Shown: positions 24,632 to 33,517, numbered from the stretch's first letter. The stretch: DNA of 64,000 nt from Candidatus Poribacteria bacterium (GCA_022821965.1 JAJECN010000061.1:1-64000); one strand, 5' to 3'. Numbers and translations are program-made. Notes: a model not told the origin generated them from the sequence alone.

Positions 24632-25825
24632 GTGAAAAACGAAGATGTTGCATTAATCCAACGTATCCTTGCAGGCGATGAAGCTGCTTTTGCGAGTTTG
24701 ATTAGAAAATACCGAAAGCAGGTTCACGCGCAGGCATTGAGACAAATCAACGACTACCAGACCGCTGAAGATATTGTACAAGAGACCTTCCTGCAAGTCT
24801 ATCAGCGGTTGGAAACTTTGGAAGACCCGAAACTTTTTCCAAAGTGGCTTCATGTGATTGTGAATCGACGCTGTATCGCATGGCTCCGCAAAAACAGGCT
24901 ACAAATCGGGTCACTGGAAGAAACCGACATCTCAGAGATAGAGAAGGAGGCGTATTCCCGATATGTCGCTGCAGAACACGCCGAGACGACTGCTGAGGCA
25001 CAGCGCGACCTCGTCCAAAAACTGCTTGCGAAGTTGAAGGAGAGCGACCGAGAGGTCATCACCCTCCACTATTTTGAAGAGATGACCTCTTCAGAAATAG
25101 GGACATTTTTAGGTGTATCTGAAAATACGGTTAAGAGCCGCCTCCACCGTGCGCGGCAACGACTCAAACAGTACGAATTCATGATTCAAGAGGCGTTAGA
25201 TATTACAATTGAGGAGGGACACCGTTCCCAAAACGAGTTGAAAGGAGCAATTAACATGACAGCAGAAGTGAGAGATAACACCGAAGTTGAAGCAAATGAG
25301 GAAAAAACGCAACGCCAGATTGCTGATCTGCAACAGCAAATTAAGGATATCGCTGCTGACTCGGACGCTTTTCTTGCGTCACGAAGGAATGAAGCTGTTG
25401 AGACATTACGCCGTGTTCCCTACGATGCTGAAAGACCGATCTCATGGGGCTATGTGGGTGGGTATCGTCCGTCTCCGGGAAACGGGACCGGACGCGTCGC
25501 ATTTTGGTGGGATAACATTGATAACTTTCTATCTAAGGCACCGGATGCTGAAATCGTGAATCTTGCGAGTCTCTTTACGAATCCCACTATAATCGCTGTT
25601 TTGAGACAGTTAGTGGAAGGAAAGAGATCGGTCTCGGATTTGGCAAAAGCGTGTGATGCCCAAGAAAGTGAGATAGAGAAAGCCGTGGAGACGTTAATGG
25701 ACGCGACATTAGTGGAGCGCACGGAAAATGATCTCATTGAACCCAAAAATGATGTTGTCTCTTTTTTCCTGAACTTCGTGAGTATGACAATCGTCCATCT
25801 CGGACACATCAAACCTGATAATTAA
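24632..25825 (+). CDS. ECF sigma factor fused to coiled coil and ArsR-like winged helix (paralogue 1)
   Basis: The GTG at 24632 is preferred because GGAG sits 7 nt upstream exactly as in the ATG-started paralogue at 26072. Of 397 residues, about 1-190 form an ECF sigma factor: region 2 (DEAAFASLIRKYRKQVH, DIVQETFLQVYQRL) and region 4 (LPKL-type helix, EEMTSSEIGTFLGVSENTVK, SRLHRARQRLK). After a linker come a short coiled coil (about 215-245) and a winged-helix domain (about 300-370: FTNPTIIAVLRQLVEGKRSV then SDLAKACDAQ...EKAVETLMDATLVERT), as in ArsR-type regulators. There is no membrane segment. An in-frame ATG at 25256 with AAAGGAG could start the C-terminal part separately. Confidence 0.88.
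   Translation: MKNEDVALIQRILAGDEAAFASLIRKYRKQVHAQALRQINDYQTAEDIVQETFLQVYQRLETLEDPKLFPKWLHVIVNRRCIAWLRKNRLQIGSLEETDISEIEKEAYSRYVAAEHAETTAEAQRDLVQKLLAKLKESDREVITLHYFEEMTSSEIGTFLGVSENTVKSRLHRARQRLKQYEFMIQEALDITIEEGHRSQNELKGAINMTAEVRDNTEVEANEEKTQRQIADLQQQIKDIAADSDAFLASRRNEAVETLRRVPYDAERPISWGYVGGYRPSPGNGTGRVAFWWDNIDNFLSKAPDAEIVNLASLFTNPTIIAVLRQLVEGKRSVSDLAKACDAQESEIEKAVETLMDATLVERTENDLIEPKNDVVSFFLNFVSMTIVHLGHIKPDN
25241..25258 (+). promoter_or_regulatory. Internal ribosome-binding site and start codon within ECF gene 1
   Basis: AAAGGAG, an 8-nt gap and ATG (25256) lie in frame at the sigma/winged-helix junction. Initiation here would give a 189-residue product with the coiled coil and winged helix but no sigma domain. 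The paralogue keeps the same arrangement at 26702. Confidence 0.5.
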
Positions 25826-25954
25826 ACTCAGTTTTCGTTGGCGGGGTTTGGAAGAACTGGCACCCGGTTTTTTCTAACCTTCGCCACTGCAACGCCATAT
25901 TTCAGGCAAACCTTCCGACAAATATTCCCTTTCAAACCCATTTTTCAAAATTAT

Positions 25955-25979
25955 GCACCCTTTTTTCTCAGTTCGCGTC
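25955..25979 (+). promoter_or_regulatory. ECF-type promoter signature, copy 2
   Basis: GCACC (25955-25959, within AATTATGCACC) and CGTC (25976-25979) are 16 bp apart, followed by ATTATATA. It is 92 nt upstream of the second ECF gene. Confidence 0.55.
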
Positions 25980-26071
25980 ATTATATAGTGAAGTGAACGG
26001 ATAGCATGTTGTACATCTATTCGAGAAACGTGTAATCTGCTTAGTGAAAGTAGCCTTTCTGGAGATGTCCG

Positions 26072-27277
26072 ATGAGAAATGACGATGTTGCGTTGATCCA
26101 GCGCATCCTCACGGGTGATGAAAACGCCTTCGCGACCTTGATTGAAAAGTATCAACGGCAGGTTCACGCACTCGCATTTCGGAAAGTAGGCGATTTTCAG
26201 ACCGCCGAGGATATTACACAAGAGACGTTCCTGCGAGTCCATCAGAAACTCGCAACGCTAAACGATCCAGCAAAGTTTTCAGGATGGCTGTATGCGATTG
26301 TGAATCATCTGTGTATCGCGTGGTACCGAAGAAACCGGTTACAAACCGAGTCGCTACAAGAGCTCCATATCTCAGCAGTAGAAAAGGATGCGTATTCTCA
26401 GTATATCGCGACGGAGCACGCAAAAACAACTGCTGCAGCGCAACGCGACTTGGTCAAAAGGCTCCTTACCAAGTTGAAAGAAGGTGATCGAGAAATTATC
26501 ACGCTTCACTACTTTGAAGAGATGACATCTTCAGAGATAGGAACGTATTTAGGTGTATCCGAAAATACGATTAAGAGTCGGCTCCACCGGGCGCGACAGC
26601 GGCTAAAGAAGTACGATTTTATGATTCAAGATGTATTAAACATCACAACCACAACTGAAGGCGAACACCGTTCCCAACACCCATTGAAAGGGGAAATTAA
26701 CATGGCAGACGAAGTGAGAAACCGATCCGAGGTTGACACAAGGTTGGAAGAGATGCAACGTCAGATTACGGATTTACAAGAGCAAATTAAGGGCATCGCA
26801 GCGAACTCGGGTGCTTCTAATGATTCAGATAAAAGAGAAGCACTTAATGCATTACTCCAGCTCCCTCATAATGCGAAAGATCCGATCACGTGGTGCTACG
26901 CGGGGGCATATCATGCGGCTTCTGGGCAGCGGTCAAGCCGAGGTTCAGTCTGGACGACCAGTACTGATAAGTTCCTATCTAACGCACCAGATGCTGAGAT
27001 CGTGAAGCTTGCGAAATTCTTCACGAATCCGACTGTCGTCGCTGTTTTAAGACAGTTAGTGGAGGGCAAGAGATCGGTTGCGGATTTGGCAAACGGCTGT
27101 GGCATTTCCGAAAGTGAGATGGAGGAAACCGTGGCACTGTTAATAGACGGAGCGTTGGTGAAGCGGACGGAAGACGATTTCATCGAACCTAAAAACGATG
27201 CCGTTTTCTATTTTCTGAACTTCGTCGGTATGGTTACCGTCTATCTGAATCCTGAAGAATATCATTCTCAGGATTAA
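26072..27277 (+). CDS. ECF sigma factor fused to coiled coil and ArsR-like winged helix (paralogue 2)
   Basis: This 401-residue protein is collinear with the preceding one over its whole length. The sigma part (about 1-190) has DENAFATLIEKYQRQVHALA, DITQETFLRVHQKL and EEMTSSEIGTYLGVSENTIK; the C-terminal part has a coiled coil (about 218-245) and the winged helix FTNPTVVAVLRQLVEGKRSV...EETVALLIDGALVKRTEDD. GGAG lies 7 nt before the ATG within the TTTCTGGAG leader shared by several ECF genes here. An internal ATG (26702, residue 211) with AAAGGGG corresponds to the internal start of paralogue 1. The gene is followed after 16 bp by a coiled-coil gene and then an ABC-2 permease, so it likely heads that operon. 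Confidence 0.88.
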   Translation: MRNDDVALIQRILTGDENAFATLIEKYQRQVHALAFRKVGDFQTAEDITQETFLRVHQKLATLNDPAKFSGWLYAIVNHLCIAWYRRNRLQTESLQELHISAVEKDAYSQYIATEHAKTTAAAQRDLVKRLLTKLKEGDREIITLHYFEEMTSSEIGTYLGVSENTIKSRLHRARQRLKKYDFMIQDVLNITTTTEGEHRSQHPLKGEINMADEVRNRSEVDTRLEEMQRQITDLQEQIKGIAANSGASNDSDKREALNALLQLPHNAKDPITWCYAGAYHAASGQRSSRGSVWTTSTDKFLSNAPDAEIVKLAKFFTNPTVVAVLRQLVEGKRSVADLANGCGISESEMEETVALLIDGALVKRTEDDFIEPKNDAVFYFLNFVGMVTVYLNPEEYHSQD

Positions 27278-27293
27278 TTAAGGAGAAACTACT

Positions 27294-27662
27294 ATGACAG
27301 AGGAAGTGAAAGATCAAGCCAAACTCAAAACAAGGCAGTCCTCTCTGGAAGACAGGCAGCGCGCTCTTGAAACACATCTGGCGAGGGCACAGAGTTTTCG
27401 CAAAGAAGTTGTGGAAACAAGGGACAGCCACCTTTTTGAAGTGGATAAGAGAATTCAATCTGTTGAAACAGATCTGGAGAAGCTACAGCGTCATCGCAAA
27501 GAGGTTGTGGAAACAAGGGATCGTGGTCTTGCTGAGGTGGATGAGAAAATTCAATCCATCAATGAGGAGATCCACGCTTGCCAGAATGAACTTTCAAAAA
27601 TTGCTGACCTGCGGGCGGAACTTCAGGCAACCACAACTAAATCGACTGCCTCTATTGCCTGA
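27294..27662 (+). CDS. Coiled-coil protein with an internal duplication
   Basis: The 122-residue product is almost entirely charged heptad sequence, a predicted long coiled coil. Two about 35-residue units repeat: FRKEVVETRDSHLFEVDKRI then QSVE (about 44-67), and HRKEVVETRDRGLAEVDEKI then QSIN (about 76-99). Its first residues (MTEEVKDQ) resemble the internal-start segments of both ECF fusions (MTAEVRDN, MADEVRNR), suggesting a common origin of this leader. AAGGAG precedes the ATG. It lies 16 bp after the ECF gene and 9 bp before the permease gene, so it is probably cotranscribed. Function unknown; a partner or adaptor of the ECF coiled coil is possible. Confidence 0.72.
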   Translation: MTEEVKDQAKLKTRQSSLEDRQRALETHLARAQSFRKEVVETRDSHLFEVDKRIQSVETDLEKLQRHRKEVVETRDRGLAEVDEKIQSINEEIHACQNELSKIADLRAELQATTTKSTASIA

Positions 27663-27671
27663 GAGAAAATA

Positions 27672-29180
27672 ATGTTTTTAGTGCTACTGAAGCGTGAGAT
27701 TCTCGCGCATCTGATAACATTTCGTTTTGCGATTACGGTGATTACCTGCTTGCTGCTAGTTGCCACAACCATGTTCATCAGAATTAATGATTATGAACAA
27801 CGGTTAGCGAGCTACAATGCCGCCAGAGACGCGCACCGTGATGAGCTTTTATCGACCCGCACCTATTCCTTTTTAATGCCAAAGATCGATAGACCGCCGA
27901 ACCCGCTGAGCATTTTTAACGCCGGCATGGACAGTCGGCTCGGTAATACGCTGCGGATTTATTATACACATGTCCCTGTCCTCTGGGATGCACATTCCCA
28001 CAGTTCTGGCAATCTTTTCATCGATCATTTCTACCGAATCGACCTTGTCTTTGTTTTCCAGTTCGTGCTTTCATTACTGGCACTGCTGTTTGCCTACGAT
28101 GCGATTGCAGGCGAACGGGAAAGCGGTACAATGCGGGTGACAATGAGCAACCCAGTAAGACGGGGTAGCGTTTTGGGCGCGAAGTACGTTGGTGCAATGA
28201 CATGTCTAATCCTGCCACTCATCATCAGTTTTATCATCGCTTTGATTTGGATCGTATCAACGGGTTCAATCGTCTTTAGTGAGGCGGATTTCCTACGAAT
28301 TGCGGGCATCCTGCTAACTTCAATTATCTATCTTTCTGCTATCTATCTGATAGGATTTTTTATTTCTGCTTCGGTGCACCGCACCGCAACGGCACTCATG
28401 CTCTCTCTATTTGTCTGGGTGGTATTAGTATTGGTTTATCCTTCCGTTAGCGTGTCAGTGGTTGATCAGCTGATAAAGCCTCAAAGGAGTCTGATATCTT
28501 CGAGTTACGATGCGATGCGGCAAATACGAGAGGAAGCGAATAAAGAGGCGATGGAATATCTTCAGAACGATGCGATTGCAGGCGAAAGCGACCACTTTAA
28601 CGTAGAAGGCTCTCGCGGTGGATTAAATGTGGGGCTCAGTAACCAAAGAACACTGATGCGTATAAATTTCAGGGCATATGATTGGCAATTCATCAGCCCG
28701 GAATCTGAAAAATACGTTCCGCATGTCATCCGCTACCATCAATTCTTAGCACCTTTACACATTGATGCCGCAGAGAAAATGGGATTGATACGTCTGCCTG
28801 CATTAGATCAAATCCGGTTTCGGAGAACCAGAATTGCGCAGCATCTACTTCGGCTCTCTCCAGCAGCGATGTATAATCTCGCAACACAGGCATGGTTAGG
28901 AACAGACCTTGATGGTGTTGTAGACTTCTTTGAGGCGGCGCGCCACTACCGACGTACGCTGATTAATTACTTTTACGATGAAGATGCTTTTTCAAGTCGA
29001 CAGTGGTTTGCGAGTGATAAAGGTGCCATCAACTTAGATGATCTGCCGGGATTTACCTATCAACGTGCCAGTCTCTGGGTAAACGCTTCACGGGCACTCC
29101 CCGATCTGCAGTTGTTAATTCTACTCAATGTCGCGTTGTTCTTGGCGACCTTCGCTATTTTCGTCAGGCAGGAGATTTAA
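27672..29180 (+). CDS. ABC-2 type transporter permease (gene 1)
   Basis: The 502-residue membrane protein has an N-terminal transmembrane segment (about 15-35), a large extracytoplasmic loop, then FVLSLLALLFAYDAIAGERE (about 126-145) followed by SGTMRVTMSNPVRRGSVLGAK, the coupling-helix-type signature of ABC-2 permeases, and further membrane segments to about residue 265. A second large soluble region (about 270-475) precedes a last C-terminal membrane segment. This long-loop layout fits the DUF3526-like group. No ATP-binding subunit is encoded nearby, so the ATPase must act in trans. The gene is 9 bp after the coiled-coil gene. Confidence 0.84.
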   Translation: MFLVLLKREILAHLITFRFAITVITCLLLVATTMFIRINDYEQRLASYNAARDAHRDELLSTRTYSFLMPKIDRPPNPLSIFNAGMDSRLGNTLRIYYTHVPVLWDAHSHSSGNLFIDHFYRIDLVFVFQFVLSLLALLFAYDAIAGERESGTMRVTMSNPVRRGSVLGAKYVGAMTCLILPLIISFIIALIWIVSTGSIVFSEADFLRIAGILLTSIIYLSAIYLIGFFISASVHRTATALMLSLFVWVVLVLVYPSVSVSVVDQLIKPQRSLISSSYDAMRQIREEANKEAMEYLQNDAIAGESDHFNVEGSRGGLNVGLSNQRTLMRINFRAYDWQFISPESEKYVPHVIRYHQFLAPLHIDAAEKMGLIRLPALDQIRFRRTRIAQHLLRLSPAAMYNLATQAWLGTDLDGVVDFFEAARHYRRTLINYFYDEDAFSSRQWFASDKGAINLDDLPGFTYQRASLWVNASRALPDLQLLILLNVALFLATFAIFVRQEI

Positions 29181-29189
29181 ATGTCAGTT

Positions 29190-29255
29190 GTAGGCTGGGT
29201 TGAACGGAACTGAAAAGAGGTACCAAACCTCGAAAAGGTGTGCGTGAAACCCAAC
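29190..29255 (+). repeat. GGGTTGAACG dispersed repeat, copy 2
   Basis: GTAGGCTGGGTTGAACGGAA (29190-29209) and GCGTGAAACCCAAC (29242-29255) match the arms of the elements at 18424 and 36683. It separates the two permease genes. Confidence 0.7.
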
Positions 29256-29288
29256 GCTTCAAACACCGCCTTTTACCGAGGACACAAT

Positions 29289-30761
29289 ATGATTTTCCAC
29301 ATCGTCATACGGGAACTATACGATCATCTAAGTAGTCTCCGTTTTGCACTCACAACACTATTAATCCTAATACTGATGATTGTCAATGCCGTTGTGTATC
29401 TTGGAGAATACAAGCAGCGAGTGGGCATCTATCGAGGGCGGACTATTGCCTCACAAAACCGACTGCAATCTCGGTGTGAGACTCTGTATGAACTAGCTCT
29501 CAGGGGACCTGGACACCTGTACAAAAAACCGAGTCCTCTGGCTTTTTGTGCAGATGGCGGCGAAAGACTTCTACTTGACGAAGTACGTGGCAACACTGAC
29601 GGACGGATACGTCGCTGGTGGAACGGGGATACTTCCTACGAATTCACAGAAATATGGGCGTTAGCCTATCCCCCCAATGTTGATATACTCTTCATTGCAG
29701 AGCAAGTGCCAAGCGAGAAAAGTATCATGCCGAACTATATAAAAATTGATTGGGGATTCGTGACGGCTGTTCTATTAAGTTTTATGGGCATTCTATTTAC
29801 GTTCGATTCAATCTCCGGTGAACAAGAACGTGGGACACTGCGGTTAATGCTATCAAATAGTATTTCACGGAGTGCCGTGATTTGTGGTAAATTTCTCGGC
29901 GCTTTTTTTACGATTACAATGCCTTTTTTGATTGGAGCGATTGTCAGTATTTCCATCATATACCTTTCGGAAACCGTTCCGTTCAACGGTAGCCATTGGG
30001 TCCGGTTGGGTTTGATCATCTGTGTCGCCTTGATTTATACCTCGATTTTTATTTTCTTGGGAATCCTTGTTTCCAGTCGCGTCAGAGAGTCCTCAACGAG
30101 CTTGGCGATTCTATTATTGATTTGGACGGTCTGGGTGGTGCTACTGCCAAACGCTCTCGGCTCCCTTGGTAACCGCTTGCACACCCGTCCTTCCGCCAGA
30201 GAATTTATGGCGCAGGCACGGGATTCCCGCGAAGATTTACAGATACGCTACTTTACTCGGATCAAGGAACCTCCCAAACGAGAAACGCCGGCGACAATCG
30301 CGACATCGTTAGGAGCGGAATATGTTAATAAAGATGCAGAATTACGCGATCGCTTGCATGCGGACTATCTTTCTGAGGAACTTCGTCAGATTCAAACCGC
30401 TCGGTCACTTACCCGTATTTCGCCAGCAGCTATTGTCCAGTACGCTTTTGAAGGGCTTGCGGGCACCGGTTTGCCTCGCCATTTAGACTTCATCTCTCAA
30501 ACGCGCCAATATGCAAAACAGTTTCGGCAATTCCTCATTGATACCGATCGCGCGGATCCTGCAAGTCCACATGCGGTCGGTATCCCAGAAGGGACATCCC
30601 AAAAACCTGTGAACTTTGATGCTGTCCCGAAATTTGAGGATCAACACCGTTTTAGTGTGGATTTTAATGCCGCAATCGTTGATCTACTGCTATTAATCTT
30701 GTTCTTTTTGGTGTTGTTCGTTGGCGCGTTTCTCTCTTTTCTACGTACAGAGATTGGGTGA
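29289..30761 (+). CDS. ABC-2 type transporter permease (gene 2)
   Basis: The ATG at 29289 gives a 490-residue protein; an upstream GTG-like start at 29238 would lie inside the repeat element. It is a divergent paralogue of the preceding permease: N-terminal membrane segment (about 16-38), long extracytoplasmic loop, FMGILFTFDSISGEQERGTL then RLMLSNSISRSAVICGK (the ABC-2 signature), several membrane helices to about 290, a soluble domain and a final membrane segment. The pair could form a heterodimeric exporter with an ATPase encoded elsewhere. It is probably transcribed with the ECF, coiled-coil and first permease genes, with a repeat inserted between them. Confidence 0.84.
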   Translation: MIFHIVIRELYDHLSSLRFALTTLLILILMIVNAVVYLGEYKQRVGIYRGRTIASQNRLQSRCETLYELALRGPGHLYKKPSPLAFCADGGERLLLDEVRGNTDGRIRRWWNGDTSYEFTEIWALAYPPNVDILFIAEQVPSEKSIMPNYIKIDWGFVTAVLLSFMGILFTFDSISGEQERGTLRLMLSNSISRSAVICGKFLGAFFTITMPFLIGAIVSISIIYLSETVPFNGSHWVRLGLIICVALIYTSIFIFLGILVSSRVRESSTSLAILLLIWTVWVVLLPNALGSLGNRLHTRPSAREFMAQARDSREDLQIRYFTRIKEPPKRETPATIATSLGAEYVNKDAELRDRLHADYLSEELRQIQTARSLTRISPAAIVQYAFEGLAGTGLPRHLDFISQTRQYAKQFRQFLIDTDRADPASPHAVGIPEGTSQKPVNFDAVPKFEDQHRFSVDFNAAIVDLLLLILFFLVLFVGAFLSFLRTEIG

Positions 30762-30826
30762 TTTCAAACACCATCATACCATTGACAGTTGACAGATCTA
30801 TCCACTACAAACATTTGCCTCTTGAT

Positions 30827-30856
30827 TTGACTTTCCTTTTCCGAATGTGCTACTAT
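30827..30856 (+). promoter_or_regulatory. Candidate promoter of the nucleoside phosphorylase gene
   Basis: TTGACT (30827-30832), 18-bp spacer and TACTAT (30851-30856), giving a leader of about 88 nt before the ATG at 30952. Confidence 0.45.
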
Positions 30857-30951
30857 TTTAATAATCGATTGCAATGGTGCGCGGTTCAGAAGGTTTTCCG
30901 TGCGTTTAGCAACGTTAAGATTCAGACAAATCCTCAACGTTTAAAGTAACT

Positions 30952-31725
30952 ATGCCGATACCGAATTTTTTGGGTAAACATAAATCACGTCCTATAGTCA
31001 CACCGCAGCAGCATGTTGCCTACTTCCGCCAACAAGGTGTCATCCCCGATTTTCCGATTCCCGATAGTGTCATTTTCTGTTATGAAGGGAATCTGCTTGA
31101 GCGTATTACCACCGTTGAAAAGGTCAATCAAATTCATGGAGTAGGTGGCGGATTCTACCTACTGACCCAAACCGATAATCGCGTGGCAGTTAGCGGCAAT
31201 AACGGCATCGGTGCGCCCGGTGTCTCAATGCTTCTCGAAATTCTGATAGAACTTGGTGTTAAGCGATTTATCAATGTAGGGATTGCGGGTGGATTACAAA
31301 AAACCTCTCATATTGGCGATGTTGTTGTCTGTACCAGTGCTATTCGTGATGAAGGCGTTTCATACCACTACTTAGAAGACCCTTCGGCACCTGCATTGCC
31401 ATCTGAGAATCTGACTGCTGCCCTCAAGCAGACCCTTGAACATGATGGCATATGCTACACTGAGGGACCAACATGGACAACCGATGCGTTCTTCCGAGAA
31501 ACAGTTGGAGAAATTCAACATTATCAACATGAGGGAGTTATCACCGTTGAAATGGAAGCCGCCGCTTTATTTGCCATCAGTTCGATGCGCGGTGTGGAAA
31601 TGGCATCGGGATTTGTTATTAGCGACTCGGTGGCTGAATTAGTATGGCATCCACAGATACTTGCCCAAGAAACACACGAGAGTTTATTTCGCTTGTACCA
31701 AGCAGCACGTGCAACCTTACAATAA
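30952..31725 (+). CDS. Nucleoside phosphorylase (uridine phosphorylase-like)
   Basis: The 257-residue protein belongs to the PNP/UDP phosphorylase superfamily, which cleaves nucleosides with phosphate in the cytoplasm for base salvage. Conserved parts are VSGNNGIGAPGVSMLLEILI (about 82-101, phosphate-binding region), RFINVGIAGGLQ (about 104-115), GDVVVCTSAIRDEGVS (about 122-137), VITVEMEAAALFAI (about 198-211, ribose- and base-binding MEAA) and the catalytic-region ISDS near 224. The purine/uridine distinction cannot be made by eye, though the ISDS ending and length lean toward uridine phosphorylase. It is followed after 46 bp by the interrupted PhyH gene. Confidence 0.86.
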   Translation: MPIPNFLGKHKSRPIVTPQQHVAYFRQQGVIPDFPIPDSVIFCYEGNLLERITTVEKVNQIHGVGGGFYLLTQTDNRVAVSGNNGIGAPGVSMLLEILIELGVKRFINVGIAGGLQKTSHIGDVVVCTSAIRDEGVSYHYLEDPSAPALPSENLTAALKQTLEHDGICYTEGPTWTTDAFFRETVGEIQHYQHEGVITVEMEAAALFAISSMRGVEMASGFVISDSVAELVWHPQILAQETHESLFRLYQAARATLQ

Positions 31726-31771
31726 TACGTCTGCTTAAACCGAACAAACACCGATACCACAGGAAACTCAA

Positions 31772-32605
31772 ATGCCAATATTAACACAAGCACACCGTGA
31801 TCATTTCGATGAATACGGCTATATGGTCATTGAAAACGCCGTTCCGACTGAACTCTGTGAACCAGTCGTCGATGCCATCTTCGCGTTTTTGGAGATGGAT
31901 CCTTCAGATCCAGACGGCTGGTATCGAGCACCTCACAAACCCGGTGCAGGTATGGTGGAGATGTATTTTCACCAAGCGATGTGGAACGTATATCAACACC
32001 CACCCATCCACCAGATTTATAGTGAGGTCTATGGCACCGAGCGAATTTGGGTTCATATTGATAGAGTCAACATGAAACCACCGAAACATCTGGACCACCC
32101 TGAGTGGGACCATAAGGGCATGTACCATTGGGATGCGGACACCTCAAAACTACCAGTTAGGTTTAGCACACAAGGTGTTTTGTTTCTCAGAGACACAGCC
32201 GACAATCAAGGGTCTTTTGTCTGTTGGCCCGGTGCGCATAAGTCACTGATTGATGAAGAAAACCCGTGGGTACCAGAACTTACGCCGGAAATATATACGG
32301 AAAAATTCATACAGGTACCAGCGAAAGCGGGTTCACTGCTTATTTGACATGTGGCACTTCCGCACGGCAACGGGCGCAACACCTCGGACAAACCGCGGTT
32401 AGCACAATACATGAATTATTATCGTGTGCCTAATCCTATGAATGAAGAACGGCGGCAAGAACGCATTACACTGTGGCAAGAGCGCAGAGCATTAGGCCGC
32501 GGACCCTATCCCGGTGACCCAAGGGGTTGGGAAGCAAAAAATTATGAGGCACCAGAACTCACAGCTTTGGGACGAAAATTATTGGGGCTTGATTTATGGG
32601 ACTAA
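31772..32605 (+). pseudogene. Phytanoyl-CoA dioxygenase gene interrupted by one in-frame TGA
   Basis: Reading frame 31772-32605 encodes a complete PhyH protein of 277 codons except for TGA at 32345-32347 (codon 192). The metal ligands before the stop are present (His119-x-Asp121 in MYHWDAD). After the stop the frame continues undisturbed as HVALPHGNGRNTSDKPRLAQ, which carries the distal His and the 2-oxoglutarate-binding Arg. Family members normally have Trp in the LLIWH position, so TGG to TGA is the simplest change. As written, the gene makes a 191-residue product without the distal ligands. TGA is a normal stop in this genome (for example at 24383 and 30759). It could be a recent nonsense mutation or a base error. 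Confidence 0.82.
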
Positions 32606-32672
32606 TCATAAGTTTTACAGAGTGGAATTTCACATAACCAGCATCAATAAGCATTAAAATAGGAATTTAGAG

Positions 32673-33368
32673 ATGGCTGTAAAGGTAATCATCTTCGATC
32701 TGTTTGAGACACTTGTCTCAGAATTTGACAGGGGTCATCCTTCAACTACTGAAGTCGCGCAGGCGTTGAAGCTGCCTGTGAAGGACTTTCAGCAGGAACA
32801 CCAGAATCTTCGAGTAGCACGACTTACGGGGTGCTTCTCAGATTATACGGCGATTTTGCATTATATAGTTCGGAAGCTTGGAGGAAAATCGCCTGAAAGT
32901 GTTATTAAGACACTTGCCGAGCGTCGCCAATCTGCTTTTGCCGCTCATCTGCGTCGTGTAGAACCCGAAATCCTTGATATGCTTAATGAAATCACTACTT
33001 CAGATGTTAGGCTCGGTCTCATCAGTAATACTGAGGGCACTGCGGTCTTGGATTGGGCAAATAGTCCTTTGTCAGGCTTTTTTCAGGTAACAGTATTTTC
33101 CAATGTGGTCGGAATGGTCAAGCCCGATCCTGACATCTATCAACACGCATGTGAGAATTTAGACGTTGCTCCTTCAGACTGCATATTCGTAGGCGATGGC
33201 AATAGTGGTGAACTTCGAGGTGCAGCACAAGTTGGGATGTTGCCATTTTGCGCTGCGTGGTTTCTCCGTCAGCACACAGATTTGCTTGGAGCGGATATTG
33301 TAAAACAACGCGCCGCAGGCTATCCAGTATTGCATCATCCATCAGAGTTGATCGATCGGATTTCCTGA
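32673..33368 (+). CDS. HAD-superfamily hydrolase
   Basis: The 231-residue cytoplasmic protein has HAD motif I as IIFDLFETLVSEFD (nucleophile Asp near residue 9, with Phe at +2 as in the dehalogenase-like and YjjG-like groups instead of a second Asp), motif II GLISNTEGTA (about 111-120), motif III Lys in VKPDPDIYQHA (about 149-159) and motif IV FVGDGNSGELRGA. The cap lies between about residues 20 and 85. Loss of the +2 Asp, usual in phosphatases, makes a classical phosphatase role less certain and a haloacid-dehalogenase-type chemistry possible. AGGA lies upstream of the ATG. It follows the broken PhyH gene by 67 bp. Confidence 0.84.
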   Translation: MAVKVIIFDLFETLVSEFDRGHPSTTEVAQALKLPVKDFQQEHQNLRVARLTGCFSDYTAILHYIVRKLGGKSPESVIKTLAERRQSAFAAHLRRVEPEILDMLNEITTSDVRLGLISNTEGTAVLDWANSPLSGFFQVTVFSNVVGMVKPDPDIYQHACENLDVAPSDCIFVGDGNSGELRGAAQVGMLPFCAAWFLRQHTDLLGADIVKQRAAGYPVLHHPSELIDRIS

Positions 33369-33488
33369 ATGCTGCCAAAAGCAGTGGATTTCACCTTAAG
33401 GAACTCAAGGAATGATAGTATGAAACATATCAAAATAGACCGCATCCCTGATATTTTCTGAATAATTAATAACAGATGCAAAAATTAT

Positions 33489-33517
33489 TTGACAAAAAGA
33501 AATTTATGTGTTATACT
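33489..33517 (+). promoter_or_regulatory. Consensus sigma70 promoter of the TetR gene
   Basis: TTGACA (33489-33494), 17-bp spacer, TATACT (33512-33517). The -10 box overlaps the palindrome at 33515-33531, so a bound repressor would block initiation. Confidence 0.8.

Noticed and set aside
29238-29288. Upstream start for the second permease
   Set aside because: The added 17 residues come from the dispersed repeat and precede the natural membrane-anchor start at 29289.
30758-30949. 63-codon ORF before the phosphorylase gene
   Set aside because: It covers the promoter region (TTGACT-18-TACTAT) and has no ribosome site or recognisable features.
32345-32347. TGA in the PhyH gene as selenocysteine or reassigned UGA
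   Set aside because: The expected residue is Trp, not Cys/Sec; no SECIS-like hairpin was noticed; several genes in the window end in TGA, so general UGA-to-Trp reassignment is unlikely.
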